NCBI RefSeq assembly: GCF_050496765.1
Contig: NZ_JBNWEO010000018.1
Span: 62,001-126,000 of the forward strand
Direction: 5' to 3'
Origin: JAEVLT01 sp050496765
GTDB taxonomy: Bacteria > Bacillota > Bacilli > Bacillales > Cytobacillaceae
Length of the DNA stretch: 64,000 nt
A program made the position numbers and the translations under genes. The notes beneath the pieces were generated by a model. That model saw nothing but the letters and a program-made list of their open reading frames with translations, made no database searches and was not told the DNA's origin. This document shows positions 1 through 8,767 of this stretch, one piece after another (position 1 is the first letter of the stretch; the number at the start of each line of letters is the position of its first letter).

Positions 1-1
1 T

Positions 2-724
2 GAAAAGGCAAGTCTGCATCTCGAAGCAGGAGCGAAAAAAGTGATTTTAACAGCCCCCGGAAAAAATGAGGACGTTACCATTGTAATGGGGGTAAATGAA
101 GAGATGCTTGACTTGGAACAACATCAAATTATTTCCAACGCATCTTGTACAACCAATTGTCTGGCACCGGTCGTTAAAGTGCTGGAAGAACGGTTTGGAA
201 TTGAAAACGGTTTAATGACGACTGTTCATGCCTATACGAACGACCAGCGAAATATCGATAATCCGCACAAAGATTTGCGCAGAGCCCGGGCGTGTGCGCA
301 ATCGATTATTCCAACAACAACGGGTGCTGCCAAAGCCTTGGCACTTGTTTTGCCGCAATTAAAAGGAAAAATCCATGGCATGGCCTTAAGGGTTCCGACA
401 CCGAATGTTTCATTGGTGGATCTGGTCGTTGATTTAAAGACAGATGTCACTGCAGATGAAGTCAATGCCGCGTTTATTGAAGCTTCAAGGGGTTCACTAA
501 GAGGAATTCTTGGATTCACAATGGAGCCTTTGGTTTCAGTCGATTTCAATACAAATGACCATTCTGCTATTATCGATGGTCTTTCGACAATGGTCATGGG
601 AACAAATAAAGTGAAAGTGCTTGCTTGGTATGACAATGAGTGGGGTTATTCTTCAAGAGTGGTTGACCTGGCACACTATGTTGCCGCCGAATTAGTAAAA
701 CCTTCACATGTGAAAGTAGGATGA
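2..724 (+). CDS. gapB: Glyceraldehyde-3-phosphate dehydrogenase, GapB type (5' truncated by window)
   Basis: The reading frame is open from base 2, so the window starts inside the gene; about 240 C-terminal residues are present of the usual ~340. The catalytic-cysteine motif ISNASCTTNC and the C-terminal WYDNEWGYS signature are intact. GapB of Bacillus is the NADP-preferring, gluconeogenic enzyme converting 1,3-bisphosphoglycerate to glyceraldehyde-3-phosphate in the cytoplasm. Assignment to GapB rather than glycolytic GapA rests on overall sequence resemblance (VILTAPGKNEDVTIVMGVNE) and on speD lying directly downstream, as in B. subtilis, where both belong to the CcpN gluconeogenic/polyamine neighbourhood. 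The gene is followed by its own terminator at 778-811. Confidence 0.95.
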   Translation, partial: EKASLHLEAGAKKVILTAPGKNEDVTIVMGVNEEMLDLEQHQIISNASCTTNCLAPVVKVLEERFGIENGLMTTVHAYTNDQRNIDNPHKDLRRARACAQSIIPTTTGAAKALALVLPQLKGKIHGMALRVPTPNVSLVDLVVDLKTDVTADEVNAAFIEASRGSLRGILGFTMEPLVSVDFNTNDHSAIIDGLSTMVMGTNKVKVLAWYDNEWGYSSRVVDLAHYVAAELVKPSHVKVG

Positions 725-777
725 AGTGAGGCCTCAATCAGTGGGGGGCATACGATTCGCCCGCTCATGCTTGATGA

Positions 778-811
778 AGAGTGCTGTCTTTTGACAGCGC
801 TCTTTGTTTTT
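778..811 (+). terminator. Rho-independent terminator after gapB
   Basis: Stem AGAGTGCTGTC / GACAGCGCTCT (one G-T wobble), TTTT loop, followed by TTTGTTTT. It separates gapB from the speD promoter. Confidence 0.85.
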
Positions 812-836
812 GGTCTAAAAAATTTAGTTTGATAGG

Positions 837-865
837 TTGCAAAAAAAATATAAACCAAGTATACT
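837..865 (+). promoter_or_regulatory. Sigma-A promoter of speD
   Basis: TTGCAA at 837-842 and TATACT at 860-865 with 17 bases between. The predicted transcript starts near 872, giving a leader of about 140 nt before speD. Confidence 0.7.
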
Positions 866-913
866 AGTCATCGTGAACTTCTTGAAATTAGGGAGCGATT
901 CACTACTTAAAGG

Positions 914-1010
914 GTTAGGACCTCTTTGGACTAACTTTCCCCCGTGGTAGTGACCAACTTACCGTCAACAGACGATTTCAAGAATGCAGCGAAATTCCTG
1001 AAGGGGGAAA
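914..1010 (+). promoter_or_regulatory. Structured speD leader with possible RBS sequestration
   Basis: A hairpin with outer stem GTTAG/CTAAC and inner CC/GG spans about 914-935. Directly after it TTTCCCCC (936-943) is the exact complement of GGGGGAAA (1003-1010), which contains the speD ribosome binding site. Formation of this 8-bp long-range pairing would hide the RBS. The pairing is seen in the sequence; regulation is inference. Confidence 0.4.
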
Positions 1011-1015
1011 TGAAT

Positions 1016-1390
1016 ATGGAAACAATGGGACGGCACGTAATCTCTGAGTTGTGGGGTTGCGATTTTGAAAAGCTGAATGATATGGAGTTTATTGAGCAAA
1101 CTTTCGTTGAAGCTGCTCTTAAATCAGGTGCTGAAATTCGCGAGGTTGCGTTTCATAAGTTTGCGCCACAAGGTGTTAGCGGGGTTGTAATTATTTCAGA
1201 ATCACATTTGACGATTCACAGCTTTCCTGAACATGGATATGCCAGCATTGATGTGTATACGTGCGGTGATTTAAATCCGAATATTGCGGCTGATTTTATT
1301 GCTGAAGCTTTGGGAGCTGAAACGCGTGAGAACATTGAAATTCCACGCGGCATGGGACCTGTCGAAGTAAAGCAGGCTAAAGTTCTTTAA
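1016..1390 (+). CDS. speD: S-adenosylmethionine decarboxylase proenzyme
   Basis: A 124-residue pyruvoyl-dependent AdoMet decarboxylase (class 1B), making decarboxylated AdoMet for spermidine synthesis. The self-cleavage site is Glu62-Ser63 in ISESHLTIHSF; Ser63 becomes the pyruvoyl group. His68 and Cys83 (DVYTCGD), the processing and proton-donor residues of the family, are present. Start: ATG at 1016 (METMGRHV) lies 8 bases after AAGGGGG, whereas the ATG at 1010 is only 2 bases from it, and an upstream GTG at 944 would add 24 residues absent from the family. The gene stands alone between its own promoter and terminator. Its RBS can pair with the upstream leader. Confidence 0.95.
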   Translation: METMGRHVISELWGCDFEKLNDMEFIEQTFVEAALKSGAEIREVAFHKFAPQGVSGVVIISESHLTIHSFPEHGYASIDVYTCGDLNPNIAADFIAEALGAETRENIEIPRGMGPVEVKQAKVL

Positions 1391-1416
1391 TTCTTAATAC
1401 AAAATGAAAATTCCGG

Positions 1417-1442
1417 GGATGTAGCGATACATCCTTTTTTTA
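1417..1442 (+). terminator. Terminator after speD
   Basis: Perfect stem GGATGTA-GCGA-TACATCC followed by eight T. Confidence 0.9.
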
Positions 1443-1550
1443 ATGCTTGAAGTTAATGAAGACCGTTTTGGCTGCCCAAGGCGATAATGCTTTTGTTCTT
1501 TTTACATATTTGTCGTAAACTAATAGAAAGATGATAAATGGAGGATTGCT

Positions 1551-1946
1551 ATGGCTATTTCAGATTTATTCCTGCGTTTTAAAAAGCAAGTCGAGACGTC
1601 GGATCATCAGCGCGATGAGGGGCTGCGCACCCATTATTACAAAACAAATTTCAATCAGATGTTTCAATCAATCGAAGAACTTTTCCGCAAAGATGCGGAC
1701 TGCCGCATTACAACAGTTTCAAAAGAACATGGAGAAATAGCGGTTGAAATCAGCAAGCCATTCCCGTGTTTTCTTGTCGCCACGGTCATTTCACCAAGAC
1801 CGTTGGAAACATCGGTCGATTTTACCCTATCTACCGAGCGGTTTTCAGTTTTTGGAACTTATCCATTGTTAAAACGAAGAATCACCACCTACTATGATCG
1901 CCTAAATAAGCTTCATACGTATCTCGGCACTGGAAAAAACGCCTAA
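1551..1946 (+). CDS. Conserved unknown protein (possible DUF1499-like)
   Basis: A 131-residue soluble protein without signal peptide or membrane segment. ATG at 1551 follows GGAGG with good spacing; a longer overlapping frame at 1531 has no ribosome binding site. I do not recognise it with certainty. The mixture of an N-terminal helical part and a beta-rich central part ending in VFGTYPLLKRRITTYYDRL recalls small DUF1499-type proteins, but this is only a weak impression. It sits alone between the speD terminator and nrdR. No function is assigned. Confidence 0.7.
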   Translation: MAISDLFLRFKKQVETSDHQRDEGLRTHYYKTNFNQMFQSIEELFRKDADCRITTVSKEHGEIAVEISKPFPCFLVATVISPRPLETSVDFTLSTERFSVFGTYPLLKRRITTYYDRLNKLHTYLGTGKNA

Positions 1947-1952
1947 CATACC

Positions 1953-1985
1953 GGCAGTTTTCAGCAAGCTGACAAAACTTCTGCC
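1953..1985 (+). other. Imperfect hairpin in the 1947-2182 intergenic region
   Basis: GGCAG/CTGCC, TTTT/AAAA and CAGC/GCTG segments nest with two bulges. There is no T-run after it, so it is not a good intrinsic terminator. The rest of this 236-base gap shows no clear promoter; nrdR transcription could start within it. Confidence 0.3.
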
Positions 1986-2182
1986 AATGGCCATGCTTGT
2001 ATTCGCCAATCGTTTTTTATAAACTATTCATAGAGGTAATTTTTAAAAAAATTCCCTAAAAGGGATGAAGTTATCGTCGGAAACCAATTATTTTACAAGT
2101 TAGAAATCCGTCACAGCCTCTTTTTCTATGGAATGATGCAGAAGTATGGCGCAGGCGCTTGCATATGGGAGTTGATTGTGTT

Positions 2183-2644
2183 ATGAAATGCCCTTCATGT
2201 CAAAATTATGGTACTCGTGTGCTTGATTCCCGGCCAGTTGATGAGGGGCGGGCAACGAGACGAAGACGCGAATGTGAACAATGCGGCTACCGGTTTACGA
2301 CATTTGAAAAAATTGAAGATATTCCGCTGATTGTCGTTAAAAAAGAAGGAACCCGCGAAGAATTTAGCCGCGATAAAATTTTGCGCGGTCTAATAAAAGC
2401 CTGTGAAAAGCGGCCGGTTGCTTTGAGAGAACTAGAGGACATTACCCATGAGGTTGAAAAGGAACTTCGCAGCCAAGGGGTTTCCGAAGTGAAGAGCGAA
2501 GACATCGGGGAAATGGTGATGGACAGGCTTGCCCGGGTCGACGAGGTCGCATATGTAAGATTTGCATCGGTTTACCGTCAATTTAAAGATATAAATGTCT
2601 TTATCGAAGAATTAAAAGAATTAATAAAAAAAGAGAAATCATAA
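2183..2644 (+). CDS. nrdR: Transcriptional repressor NrdR
   Basis: A 153-residue Zn-ribbon/ATP-cone repressor of ribonucleotide reductase genes. Cys3, Cys6 (CPSC), Cys31 and Cys34 (CEQC) form the zinc ribbon; the ATP-cone follows from about residue 45 (PLIVVKKEGTREEFSRDKI). The family binds NrdR boxes and senses ATP/dATP. Start: MKCPSC is the invariant N terminus, with GGGAG 11 bases upstream; an upstream ATG at 2159 would add eight non-family residues. It lies directly before dnaB-dnaI, the conserved Bacillus arrangement coupling dNTP supply with initiation of replication. Length matches the family. Confidence 0.96.
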   Translation: MKCPSCQNYGTRVLDSRPVDEGRATRRRRECEQCGYRFTTFEKIEDIPLIVVKKEGTREEFSRDKILRGLIKACEKRPVALRELEDITHEVEKELRSQGVSEVKSEDIGEMVMDRLARVDEVAYVRFASVYRQFKDINVFIEELKELIKKEKS

Positions 2645-2695
2645 GGGGCTAAAGAAATCTTTGGCTCCTTTGCTCATAAAGAGAGGTAGAAGGTT

Positions 2696-4099
2696 ATGGG
2701 GCAGCATTGGCAGGAAATCTTACCAATTGACCGGTATACGGTCGCCGCAAATGGTTTGCTGCATGAATATGACCGCAAAGTGCTGACTTTTTTATACCAG
2801 CCATTGGTTGGCCCTGTTTGCATTAGTTTGTATATCACCCTTTGGGCGGAATTGGAAGAAAATCGCTTATGGTCAAATTCCTCTTCGCATCACCTTTTGA
2901 TGAACGTATTGAACTTAAATTTAAAAGAGATCTATGAAGCGCGGTTAAAACTGGAAGGGATCGGATTGGTAAAGACGTTTGTAAAAAATGAAGAAGAACG
3001 GTCTTTTATTTATGAATTGCAGCCGCCCTTAACCCCTGAGCAATTTTTCCTTGATGGAATGTTAAACATTTTTCTATATCGGAAAATAGGCAAAAACCAC
3101 TTTGCCCGCTTGAAGCGTTTTTTTAGCGATCAAATTCGGGATCAGGACGGCTTTCAGGAAGTAACGAAAGCGTTTCAGGATGTGTTTGAATCTGCGACGC
3201 CCGGAAGCCTTCACTATTTGCAAGACAGAGCCGCTGATTTAGAGGCGGAGGCGGGACAGGGATTTATCGGTCGTTCCGAACCATCTGCCGTACAACTTGG
3301 GGCTGGAACGTTTGATTTCGATTTGCTCGAAGCCGGGTTAAACGAAGCGCTTATTCCAAAAAAAGCGTTAACCAGCAAGGTAAAGGATGCGATAAACAAC
3401 CTTGCATTTCTTTATAAAATTGATCCCATTCAAATGAAAAACATTTTGTTGAGCGCGGTAAATGAAGATAATGAAATTGATATTGAAGAATTGCGAAAAG
3501 CCGCTCGTGATTGGTATCAATTTTTGCATGAGGATCAGCTCCCAAGTCTTGTCGAACGCATCCAGCCTATTGCCCACCGCACCCAGCACGATGAACCAAA
3601 GTCACAAGAAGAAAAATTAATCCGCTATTTGGAAACAACCTCACCACTTCAAGTGTTGAAAGATGTATCGGGCGGAGCGGAACCATCGCCATCCGATATT
3701 CAAATTATTGAAGACGTCTTGTTTAAGCAAAAATTATTCCCTGGAGTTGTTAATGTGCTGATCCAATTTGTGATGCTGCGGACGGATATGAAGCTAACAA
3801 AAGGGTATGTCCAAAAGATTGCGAGTCACTGGTCAAGAAAGCAGATTAAAACGGTAAAAGATGCAATGAATTTGGCGAAGAGCGAGCATCGTACCTATCT
3901 GGAATGGAGCAGCGGCAAAAAAAGCGGAAGCCCGGCAAAACAAAAGCCGATTCGAACGGAATTTCTTCCAGATTGGTTTGAGGAAGAGGGCACACCGGCT
4001 TCGAAAAAAGCCGAAAACCCGGATGGAGGCAGTTCAACGGTTGATCTTGAGACTAAAAAGCGGGAAATTGAAGAGAAATTAAAGGCGTTTCGAAAATAG
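2696..4099 (+). CDS. dnaB: Replication initiation and membrane attachment protein DnaB
   Basis: A 467-residue Gram-positive DnaB (not the replicative helicase). In Bacillus it works with DnaD and DnaI at oriC and at restart sites to load the helicase DnaC, and helps attach the origin to the membrane. The N-terminal winged-helix part (WQEILPIDRYTVAANG) and the C-terminal DnaB/DnaD domain (KQKLFPGVVNVLIQFV, about residues 340-420) are recognisable, and a charged linker lies near the C terminus. ATG at 2696 follows AGAGAGGTAGAAGG. It is 11 bases from dnaI, so the two are co-translated in the expected nrdR-dnaB-dnaI operon. Confidence 0.95.
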   Translation: MGQHWQEILPIDRYTVAANGLLHEYDRKVLTFLYQPLVGPVCISLYITLWAELEENRLWSNSSSHHLLMNVLNLNLKEIYEARLKLEGIGLVKTFVKNEEERSFIYELQPPLTPEQFFLDGMLNIFLYRKIGKNHFARLKRFFSDQIRDQDGFQEVTKAFQDVFESATPGSLHYLQDRAADLEAEAGQGFIGRSEPSAVQLGAGTFDFDLLEAGLNEALIPKKALTSKVKDAINNLAFLYKIDPIQMKNILLSAVNEDNEIDIEELRKAARDWYQFLHEDQLPSLVERIQPIAHRTQHDEPKSQEEKLIRYLETTSPLQVLKDVSGGAEPSPSDIQIIEDVLFKQKLFPGVVNVLIQFVMLRTDMKLTKGYVQKIASHWSRKQIKTVKDAMNLAKSEHRTYLEWSSGKKSGSPAKQKPIRTEFLPDWFEEEGTPASKKAENPDGGSSTVDLETKKREIEEKLKAFRK

Positions 4100-4110
4100 G
4101 CGGTGAAAGT

Positions 4111-5040
4111 ATGGAAAAAATCAATCAAACATTAAAACGGCTGGCGTCAAGTGAAAATTTTCAAAAACGGTATGTGCAAATGCGAAGCGCAACATTAAAC
4201 CATCCGGAAATTAAAGCTTTTTTAGCAGAGCACCGGGATGTGTTAACGAATGACATCGTCGAAAAAAGTATCGGAAAACTTTTTGAATACATTGATCAAA
4301 GCAGGGAGTGCAATCGCTGCCCAAGCCTTGAGGGCTGTATCAATATGATGAAAGGCTATCAGCCGAGGCTGGTTTTAACAAGAAATGCAATTGACCTTCA
4401 TTATGAGCGTTGTCCGAGGAAAATAATGGATGATGAAAAGCGGAAAAATGAGCGATTGATCAAAAGCCTGCATGTCCCAAAAGATATTCTGCATGCTTCA
4501 TTTGATGATTATGAAAAAGATTTTGGCCGCCTTGATGCGATTGATAAAGCTGCATCATTTTTAATGAACTATGAGCAAAAGAAAACGCACAAGGGGCTGT
4601 ATCTTTACGGTAAGTTTGGCGTAGGAAAGTCATATTTACTTGGAGCGATCGCCAATGAGCTTGCGAAAAAGAAAATTTCCTCTATGATTGTTTATGTTCC
4701 TGAACTGTTACGAGAAATTAAAAGCTCAATCGGCGACTCCAGTTTGAATGAAAAAATTGAAGTGCTGAAAAAGGAACCGATTTTGATGCTTGATGATATT
4801 GGAGCAGAGGCTGTTTCCAGCTGGACAAGGGATGAAGTGCTGGGACCGATCCTCCAGTACCGCATGCTTGAGAACTTGCCGACCTTTTTTACTTCAAATT
4901 TCGATTTTCAAGGGCTTGAGCATCATTTAACCTATAGTCAGCGCGGCGAGGAAGAAAAAGTAAAAGCGCGGAGAATTATGGAACGGATTCGCTATTTAAG
5001 CGAACCAGTCAAAATCGACGGACCCAATCGTCGGGTATAA
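4111..5040 (+). CDS. dnaI: Primosomal protein / helicase loader DnaI
   Basis: A 309-residue AAA+ helicase loader delivering DnaC helicase to DNA. The N-terminal domain carries a zinc site with Cys67, Cys70, Cys76 and Cys101 around CNRCPSLEGC and YERCP. The AAA+ domain has Walker A GKFGVGKS (167-174) and Walker B ILMLDDIG (224-231). The short distance to dnaB and the terminator at 5051-5087 mark the end of the operon. Length is that of the family. Confidence 0.96.
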   Translation: MEKINQTLKRLASSENFQKRYVQMRSATLNHPEIKAFLAEHRDVLTNDIVEKSIGKLFEYIDQSRECNRCPSLEGCINMMKGYQPRLVLTRNAIDLHYERCPRKIMDDEKRKNERLIKSLHVPKDILHASFDDYEKDFGRLDAIDKAASFLMNYEQKKTHKGLYLYGKFGVGKSYLLGAIANELAKKKISSMIVYVPELLREIKSSIGDSSLNEKIEVLKKEPILMLDDIGAEAVSSWTRDEVLGPILQYRMLENLPTFFTSNFDFQGLEHHLTYSQRGEEEKVKARRIMERIRYLSEPVKIDGPNRRV

Positions 5041-5050
5041 TGAACAAAAA

Positions 5051-5087
5051 ACTGGCTCAATGAAGAACTGAGCCAGTTTTTTGTTTT
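5051..5087 (+). terminator. Terminator after dnaI
   Basis: Perfect 9-bp stem ACTGGCTCA / TGAGCCAGT, then TTTTTTGTTTTT. Confidence 0.92.
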
Positions 5088-5178
5088 TATTTGCAAACGC
5101 TCCCCCCCAAGTTACGTCTATTTTGGCCAAGTTCCCCATATACATGAATCAGAGACATGGCGATGAGGGGGGATTTGG

Positions 5179-6042
5179 TTGGCAGAAATCATCTTCCAAA
5201 ACAAGGATGATTCCGAAAAATTTTATCATCACTTGTTAAATGAATTGGGTTTTACTGTAAATGAATCGATAATTCTTCATAATGAAGATCGATATATAGT
5301 GAAAATAAGTGAACAACAGCTTTCGAAAAATCAAATGGAAAAAGTAAAGGCTGCCTTTTGTCAATTTATTTTGACAGCTAAGCGGGATGACTGGTTTCGC
5401 GCTATATTACAACAACGTTATTTCTATACTGATCCGTATGAAGTACAGCAAATCATGGAAATTGTTTATTCCATTCTTGCTGGGCAAAGGGAAGACTTAG
5501 CGGCGATTTTAAAGAGAACGATTGAGGATGAACAAATAAAAGAAGCAGTCGACCATGTTTTTCAGGAAAATATTTCGCTCCAATTTGAATCGTTCAGCAA
5601 ATTTCGCCTCCGCACCTATTTTGATATTCTGGAAAACTATGTGGGAATCTCGATTGATGAATACAAAATGGAGCAGGAGTACCAAATGTTTGTTCAAACG
5701 CTAAGAGATTTTTTAAAAAACCGCCAGGCGCAAATTCCGGTGCTGCATTTGTTTTTTGACGAAGAAATTATGTTCTTTCATGCCGATTTTACAGAAATAA
5801 AGCGGGCGGAGTTGGTTAAAATGATTGACCGGAAATTGCTTTTTAACCATCCTGTTTACATTGATTCCGCCTCGATTGCACCGCTGCTTTCGATTGCACC
5901 GGCAAAGATTTTCTTTTATGTAAAAGATCCTGAAGCACCGCTTGTCCGGACAATAAAAAATATCTTCGAAGAAAGAGTGATTCTCAAGCCATTGCAAGCT
6001 TTTGCAAAAAAAGATTTTGCGGCAAGAATGGATCAAAGCTGA
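5179..6042 (+). CDS. ytxC: Sporulation protein YtxC
   Basis: A 287-residue protein matching YtxC of Bacillus in size and in position between dnaI and thrS. TTG at 5179 lies 5 bases after GAGGGGGGA; no ATG fits as well. The protein is soluble, charged and largely helical, with no recognised catalytic motif. The family is conserved in endospore formers and annotated as sporulation-related, but its biochemical role is unknown. A hairpin at about 6046-6086 ends the transcript. Confidence 0.85.
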   Translation: MAEIIFQNKDDSEKFYHHLLNELGFTVNESIILHNEDRYIVKISEQQLSKNQMEKVKAAFCQFILTAKRDDWFRAILQQRYFYTDPYEVQQIMEIVYSILAGQREDLAAILKRTIEDEQIKEAVDHVFQENISLQFESFSKFRLRTYFDILENYVGISIDEYKMEQEYQMFVQTLRDFLKNRQAQIPVLHLFFDEEIMFFHADFTEIKRAELVKMIDRKLLFNHPVYIDSASIAPLLSIAPAKIFFYVKDPEAPLVRTIKNIFEERVILKPLQAFAKKDFAARMDQS

Positions 6043-6045
6043 CCG

Positions 6046-6086
6046 AAAAGAGATTGCGTAAAATTTATCTGTCGATCTCTTGATTT
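6046..6086 (+). terminator. Possible terminator after ytxC
   Basis: AAGAGATTGCG / CGATCTCTT hairpin with a long loop, followed by GATTTTT. It overlaps the -35 of the thrS promoter; the T-run is weak. Confidence 0.45.
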
Positions 6087-6108
6087 TTCAAAATAGAATC
6101 ACTATAAT
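6080..6108 (+). promoter_or_regulatory. Sigma-A promoter of thrS
   Basis: TTGATT (6080-6085), 17-base spacer, TATAAT (6103-6108). Confidence 0.75.
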
Positions 6109-6114
6109 TGCATA

Positions 6115-6390
6115 CATAATCGAATTCATGCAATAAGTAATGAGAAGGACAACAGTATTCTTTTACGGTTTTTAGAGAGGGGAGCCTCGGCTGCAAGCTT
6201 CCTAACACGAATCGAATGCTTACCGCCTTTAAACTTCAGCTGTGAACTCCTGGGAAGAGGATCGTAATAGCTGACGGCCAAGACCGTTATGTTTCAAAGA
6301 GCCATTGGAAGGCGTAAAGCTGAAGATGGAAATTTGGGTGGAACCACGTGTAAACAAACTCGTCCCTTTTGCTGGGGCGGGTTTTTTGTT
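6115..6390 (+). promoter_or_regulatory. T-box riboswitch (tRNA-Thr) upstream of thrS
   Basis: The T-box core GGGTGGAACCACG is at 6336-6348. Upstream is a stem I region containing the distal-loop elements AGAGAGGGGAG and GGCTGCAAG, and a specifier region GAATGCTTACCGCC; ACC at 6222-6224 is the likely threonine specifier. The terminator stem CTCGTCCC (6358-6365) / GGGGCGGG (6374-6381) followed by T6 competes with the antiterminator. Uncharged tRNA-Thr is expected to stabilise the antiterminator and allow thrS expression. Confidence 0.93.
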
Positions 6391-6419
6391 TTGTATAAAA
6401 AATTTAAGGAGGAATACCC

Positions 6420-8354
6420 ATGTCAGACGTTGTAAAAATTTCGTTTCCCGATGGAGCAGTAAAGGAGTTTCTAAGGGGAACAACAACGGAAGATATCGCG
6501 GCATCAATCAGCCTCGGGCTGAAAAAGAAAGCAATCGCCGGCAAATGGAACGGCCAAATGGTTGATCTTCGCCGGCCATTGCCTGGTGATGGAGCGATTG
6601 AAATTATTACACCGGATTCGTCGGAGGCACTCGAAGTGCTGCGCCACAGCACTGCACACTTAATGGCCCAAGCGATCAAAAGGCTGTATCCGAATGTGAA
6701 GCTTGGCGTCGGTCCTGTGATTGAAAACGGTTTTTATTATGATGTCGATCTGGAAGAATCAATTACACCGGAAGATCTTCCGAAAATCGAAAAGGAAATG
6801 GCGAAAATCGTCAATGAAAACCTTGATGTGGTTCGCAAGGAAGTCAGCCGCGATGAAGCTGTTCAAATCTACAAAGAAGTTGGTGATGAGTACAAGCTCG
6901 AATTAATCGAAGCGATTCCGGCTGATGAAACGGTAACGATTTATGAGCAAGGGGAGTTCTTTGATCTTTGCCGCGGCGTACATGTGCCATCCACGGGAAA
7001 AATCAAGGAATTTAAGCTTTTGAGCATTGCGGGTGCATACTGGCGCGGCAACAGCGACAATAAAATGCTGCAACGCATCTATGGTACAGCTTTTTTCAAA
7101 AAAGAGGATCTGGCCGAACATCTTCGTTTTCTGGAAGAAGCAAAAGAGCGCGATCACCGCAAGATTGGCAAGGAGTTAAACCTGTTCACTACATCGCAAA
7201 AGGTGGGACAAGGACTGCCGCTTTGGCTTCCTAAGGGCGCGACAATAAGAAGAATTATCGAACGCTATATTGTTGATAAGGAACAGCGCCTCGGCTATGA
7301 CCATGTGTATACACCAATTATGGGCAGTGTCGATCTTTACAAAACTTCCGGGCACTGGGATCACTATCAGGAAGATATGTTCCCGGTAATGGAAATGGAC
7401 AATGAGCAGCTCGTTCTCCGGCCAATGAACTGCCCGCATCATATGATGGTATACAAAAACAGCATTCACAGCTACCGTGAACTTCCCATCCGGATTGCCG
7501 AGCTTGGACTGATGCACCGCTATGAAATGTCCGGGGCACTTTCGGGGCTGCAGCGTGTTCGCGGTATGACGCTCAATGATGCCCATATTTTTGTCCGTCC
7601 GGATCAAATTAAAGATGAATTCCAGCGCGTTGTCCGCCTGATTTTGGACGTCTACAAAGACTTTGCTATTACGGACTATTCCTTCCGGCTCTCCTACCGT
7701 GATCCGGAAGATAAAGCGAAGTATTTTGATGACGATGCAATGTGGGAAAAAGCGCAAAGCATGCTGAAGGAAGCGATGGATGATCTTGGTCTCGATTATT
7801 TTGAAGCGGAAGGCGAAGCGGCTTTCTATGGACCGAAACTGGATGTTCAAGTCAGAACAGCTCTTGGAAAAGACGAAACGCTATCAACTGTACAGCTTGA
7901 CTTCTTGTTGCCGGAACGCTTCGACTTAACTTATGTTGGCGAAGACGGCAAACAGCACCGCCCTGTCGTCGTCCATCGCGGAGTCGTTTCGACAATGGAG
8001 CGCTTTGTCGCTTATCTGATTGAAGAATACAAAGGCGCGTTCCCAACATGGCTTGCACCGGTTCAAGTTCAAGTGATTCCGGTATCTCCTGAAATCCATT
8101 ATGAATATGCGAAAAAAATTCAAGAGCAGCTTAAAGCGGAGGGATTCCGGGTTGAACTGGATGGCCGCGATGAGAAATTGGGGTATAAAATCCGTGAAGC
8201 CCAAATGCAGAAGATTCCGTATATGCTTGTCGTCGGGGATAAGGAAGCAGCAGAAAATGGCGTAAACGTCCGTAAATATGGTGAGCAAAAGTCAGAAACA
8301 GTGCCATTTGCAGACTTTTTGGCCGTGATTCAAAACGAAGTAAAAAAAGATTGA
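6420..8354 (+). CDS. thrS: Threonyl-tRNA synthetase
   Basis: A full-length 644-residue class II synthetase attaching threonine to tRNA-Thr. Domains in order: TGS (about 1-62), editing/second additional domain with HSTAHLMAQA and the Zn-type CRGVH motif (about 63-240), catalytic class II core with LRPMNCPHHMM (Zn-binding Cys) and RVRGMTLNDAHIF, and C-terminal anticodon-binding domain from about 540 (PVQVQVIPVS). ATG at 6420 follows AAGGAGG. It is a monocistronic unit under the T-box. No clear terminator was seen directly downstream. Confidence 0.98.
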   Translation: MSDVVKISFPDGAVKEFLRGTTTEDIAASISLGLKKKAIAGKWNGQMVDLRRPLPGDGAIEIITPDSSEALEVLRHSTAHLMAQAIKRLYPNVKLGVGPVIENGFYYDVDLEESITPEDLPKIEKEMAKIVNENLDVVRKEVSRDEAVQIYKEVGDEYKLELIEAIPADETVTIYEQGEFFDLCRGVHVPSTGKIKEFKLLSIAGAYWRGNSDNKMLQRIYGTAFFKKEDLAEHLRFLEEAKERDHRKIGKELNLFTTSQKVGQGLPLWLPKGATIRRIIERYIVDKEQRLGYDHVYTPIMGSVDLYKTSGHWDHYQEDMFPVMEMDNEQLVLRPMNCPHHMMVYKNSIHSYRELPIRIAELGLMHRYEMSGALSGLQRVRGMTLNDAHIFVRPDQIKDEFQRVVRLILDVYKDFAITDYSFRLSYRDPEDKAKYFDDDAMWEKAQSMLKEAMDDLGLDYFEAEGEAAFYGPKLDVQVRTALGKDETLSTVQLDFLLPERFDLTYVGEDGKQHRPVVVHRGVVSTMERFVAYLIEEYKGAFPTWLAPVQVQVIPVSPEIHYEYAKKIQEQLKAEGFRVELDGRDEKLGYKIREAQMQKIPYMLVVGDKEAAENGVNVRKYGEQKSETVPFADFLAVIQNEVKKD

Positions 8355-8432
8355 TTTTAAAAAATTGTTGAAACCTATTGAAATCATTCAGCAGTTTTGT
8401 TAAAATGATTTTCGTTGTGATAAAAAGCTGAA

Positions 8433-8462
8433 TTGACATGGCAGCTTAGAATGTGCTATAGT
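8433..8462 (+). promoter_or_regulatory. Sigma-A promoter of the infC operon
   Basis: Consensus TTGACA (8433-8438), 18 bases, TATAGT (8457-8462). The leader to infC is about 300 nt. Confidence 0.8.
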
Positions 8463-8489
8463 TACTAAGGTAAATAGAATACGAATGGT

Positions 8490-8626
8490 TGGGAAAAGAA
8501 GAAGCACCCGCTTCTCACCTGATTGACGCAGCAATGGGCAGTTGGCAGGTTCTACGTGAACAGAATTTCTTTGCATGAAGATGTTTCGTAAAAGTGTGGG
8601 TGTTTTGCATCCACACTTTTTGTTTT
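8490..8626 (+). promoter_or_regulatory. L20 leader attenuator of infC-rpmI-rplT
   Basis: The leader holds the element CACCCGCTTCTCACC followed by TGATTGACGC, which is characteristic of Bacillus infC leaders, and ends in a strong terminator: AAAGTGTGGGTG (8591-8602) with GCATCCACACTTT (to 8619), then TTTTTGTTTT. In Bacillus and Geobacillus, ribosomal protein L20 binds a 23S-rRNA-like structure in this leader and promotes premature termination. No gene lies between 8355 and 8767. Confidence 0.8.
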
Positions 8627-8767
8627 GGTGCAGACTTAAAATGCAGACTTGCTGATTTGACTTGGGTGTCATTCGTTAAGGTCTGATTGGTTGTTTCTTC
8701 AATGTTCGAAGATACGTTTCTTGACCCAGATGTTGTATTCGTAATGAAACCTTGGAGGTGGCTAATT

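Noticed and set aside
944..1015. Upstream GTG start for speD adding 24 residues
   Set aside because: The added part is absent from the AdoMet decarboxylase family and has no SD; it covers the structured leader and the real SD at 1002-1007.
7176..7850. Long - strand open frame inside thrS (224 codons)
   Set aside because: It is antisense to a fully conserved class II synthetase core, has no RBS, and its residues show no domain pattern.
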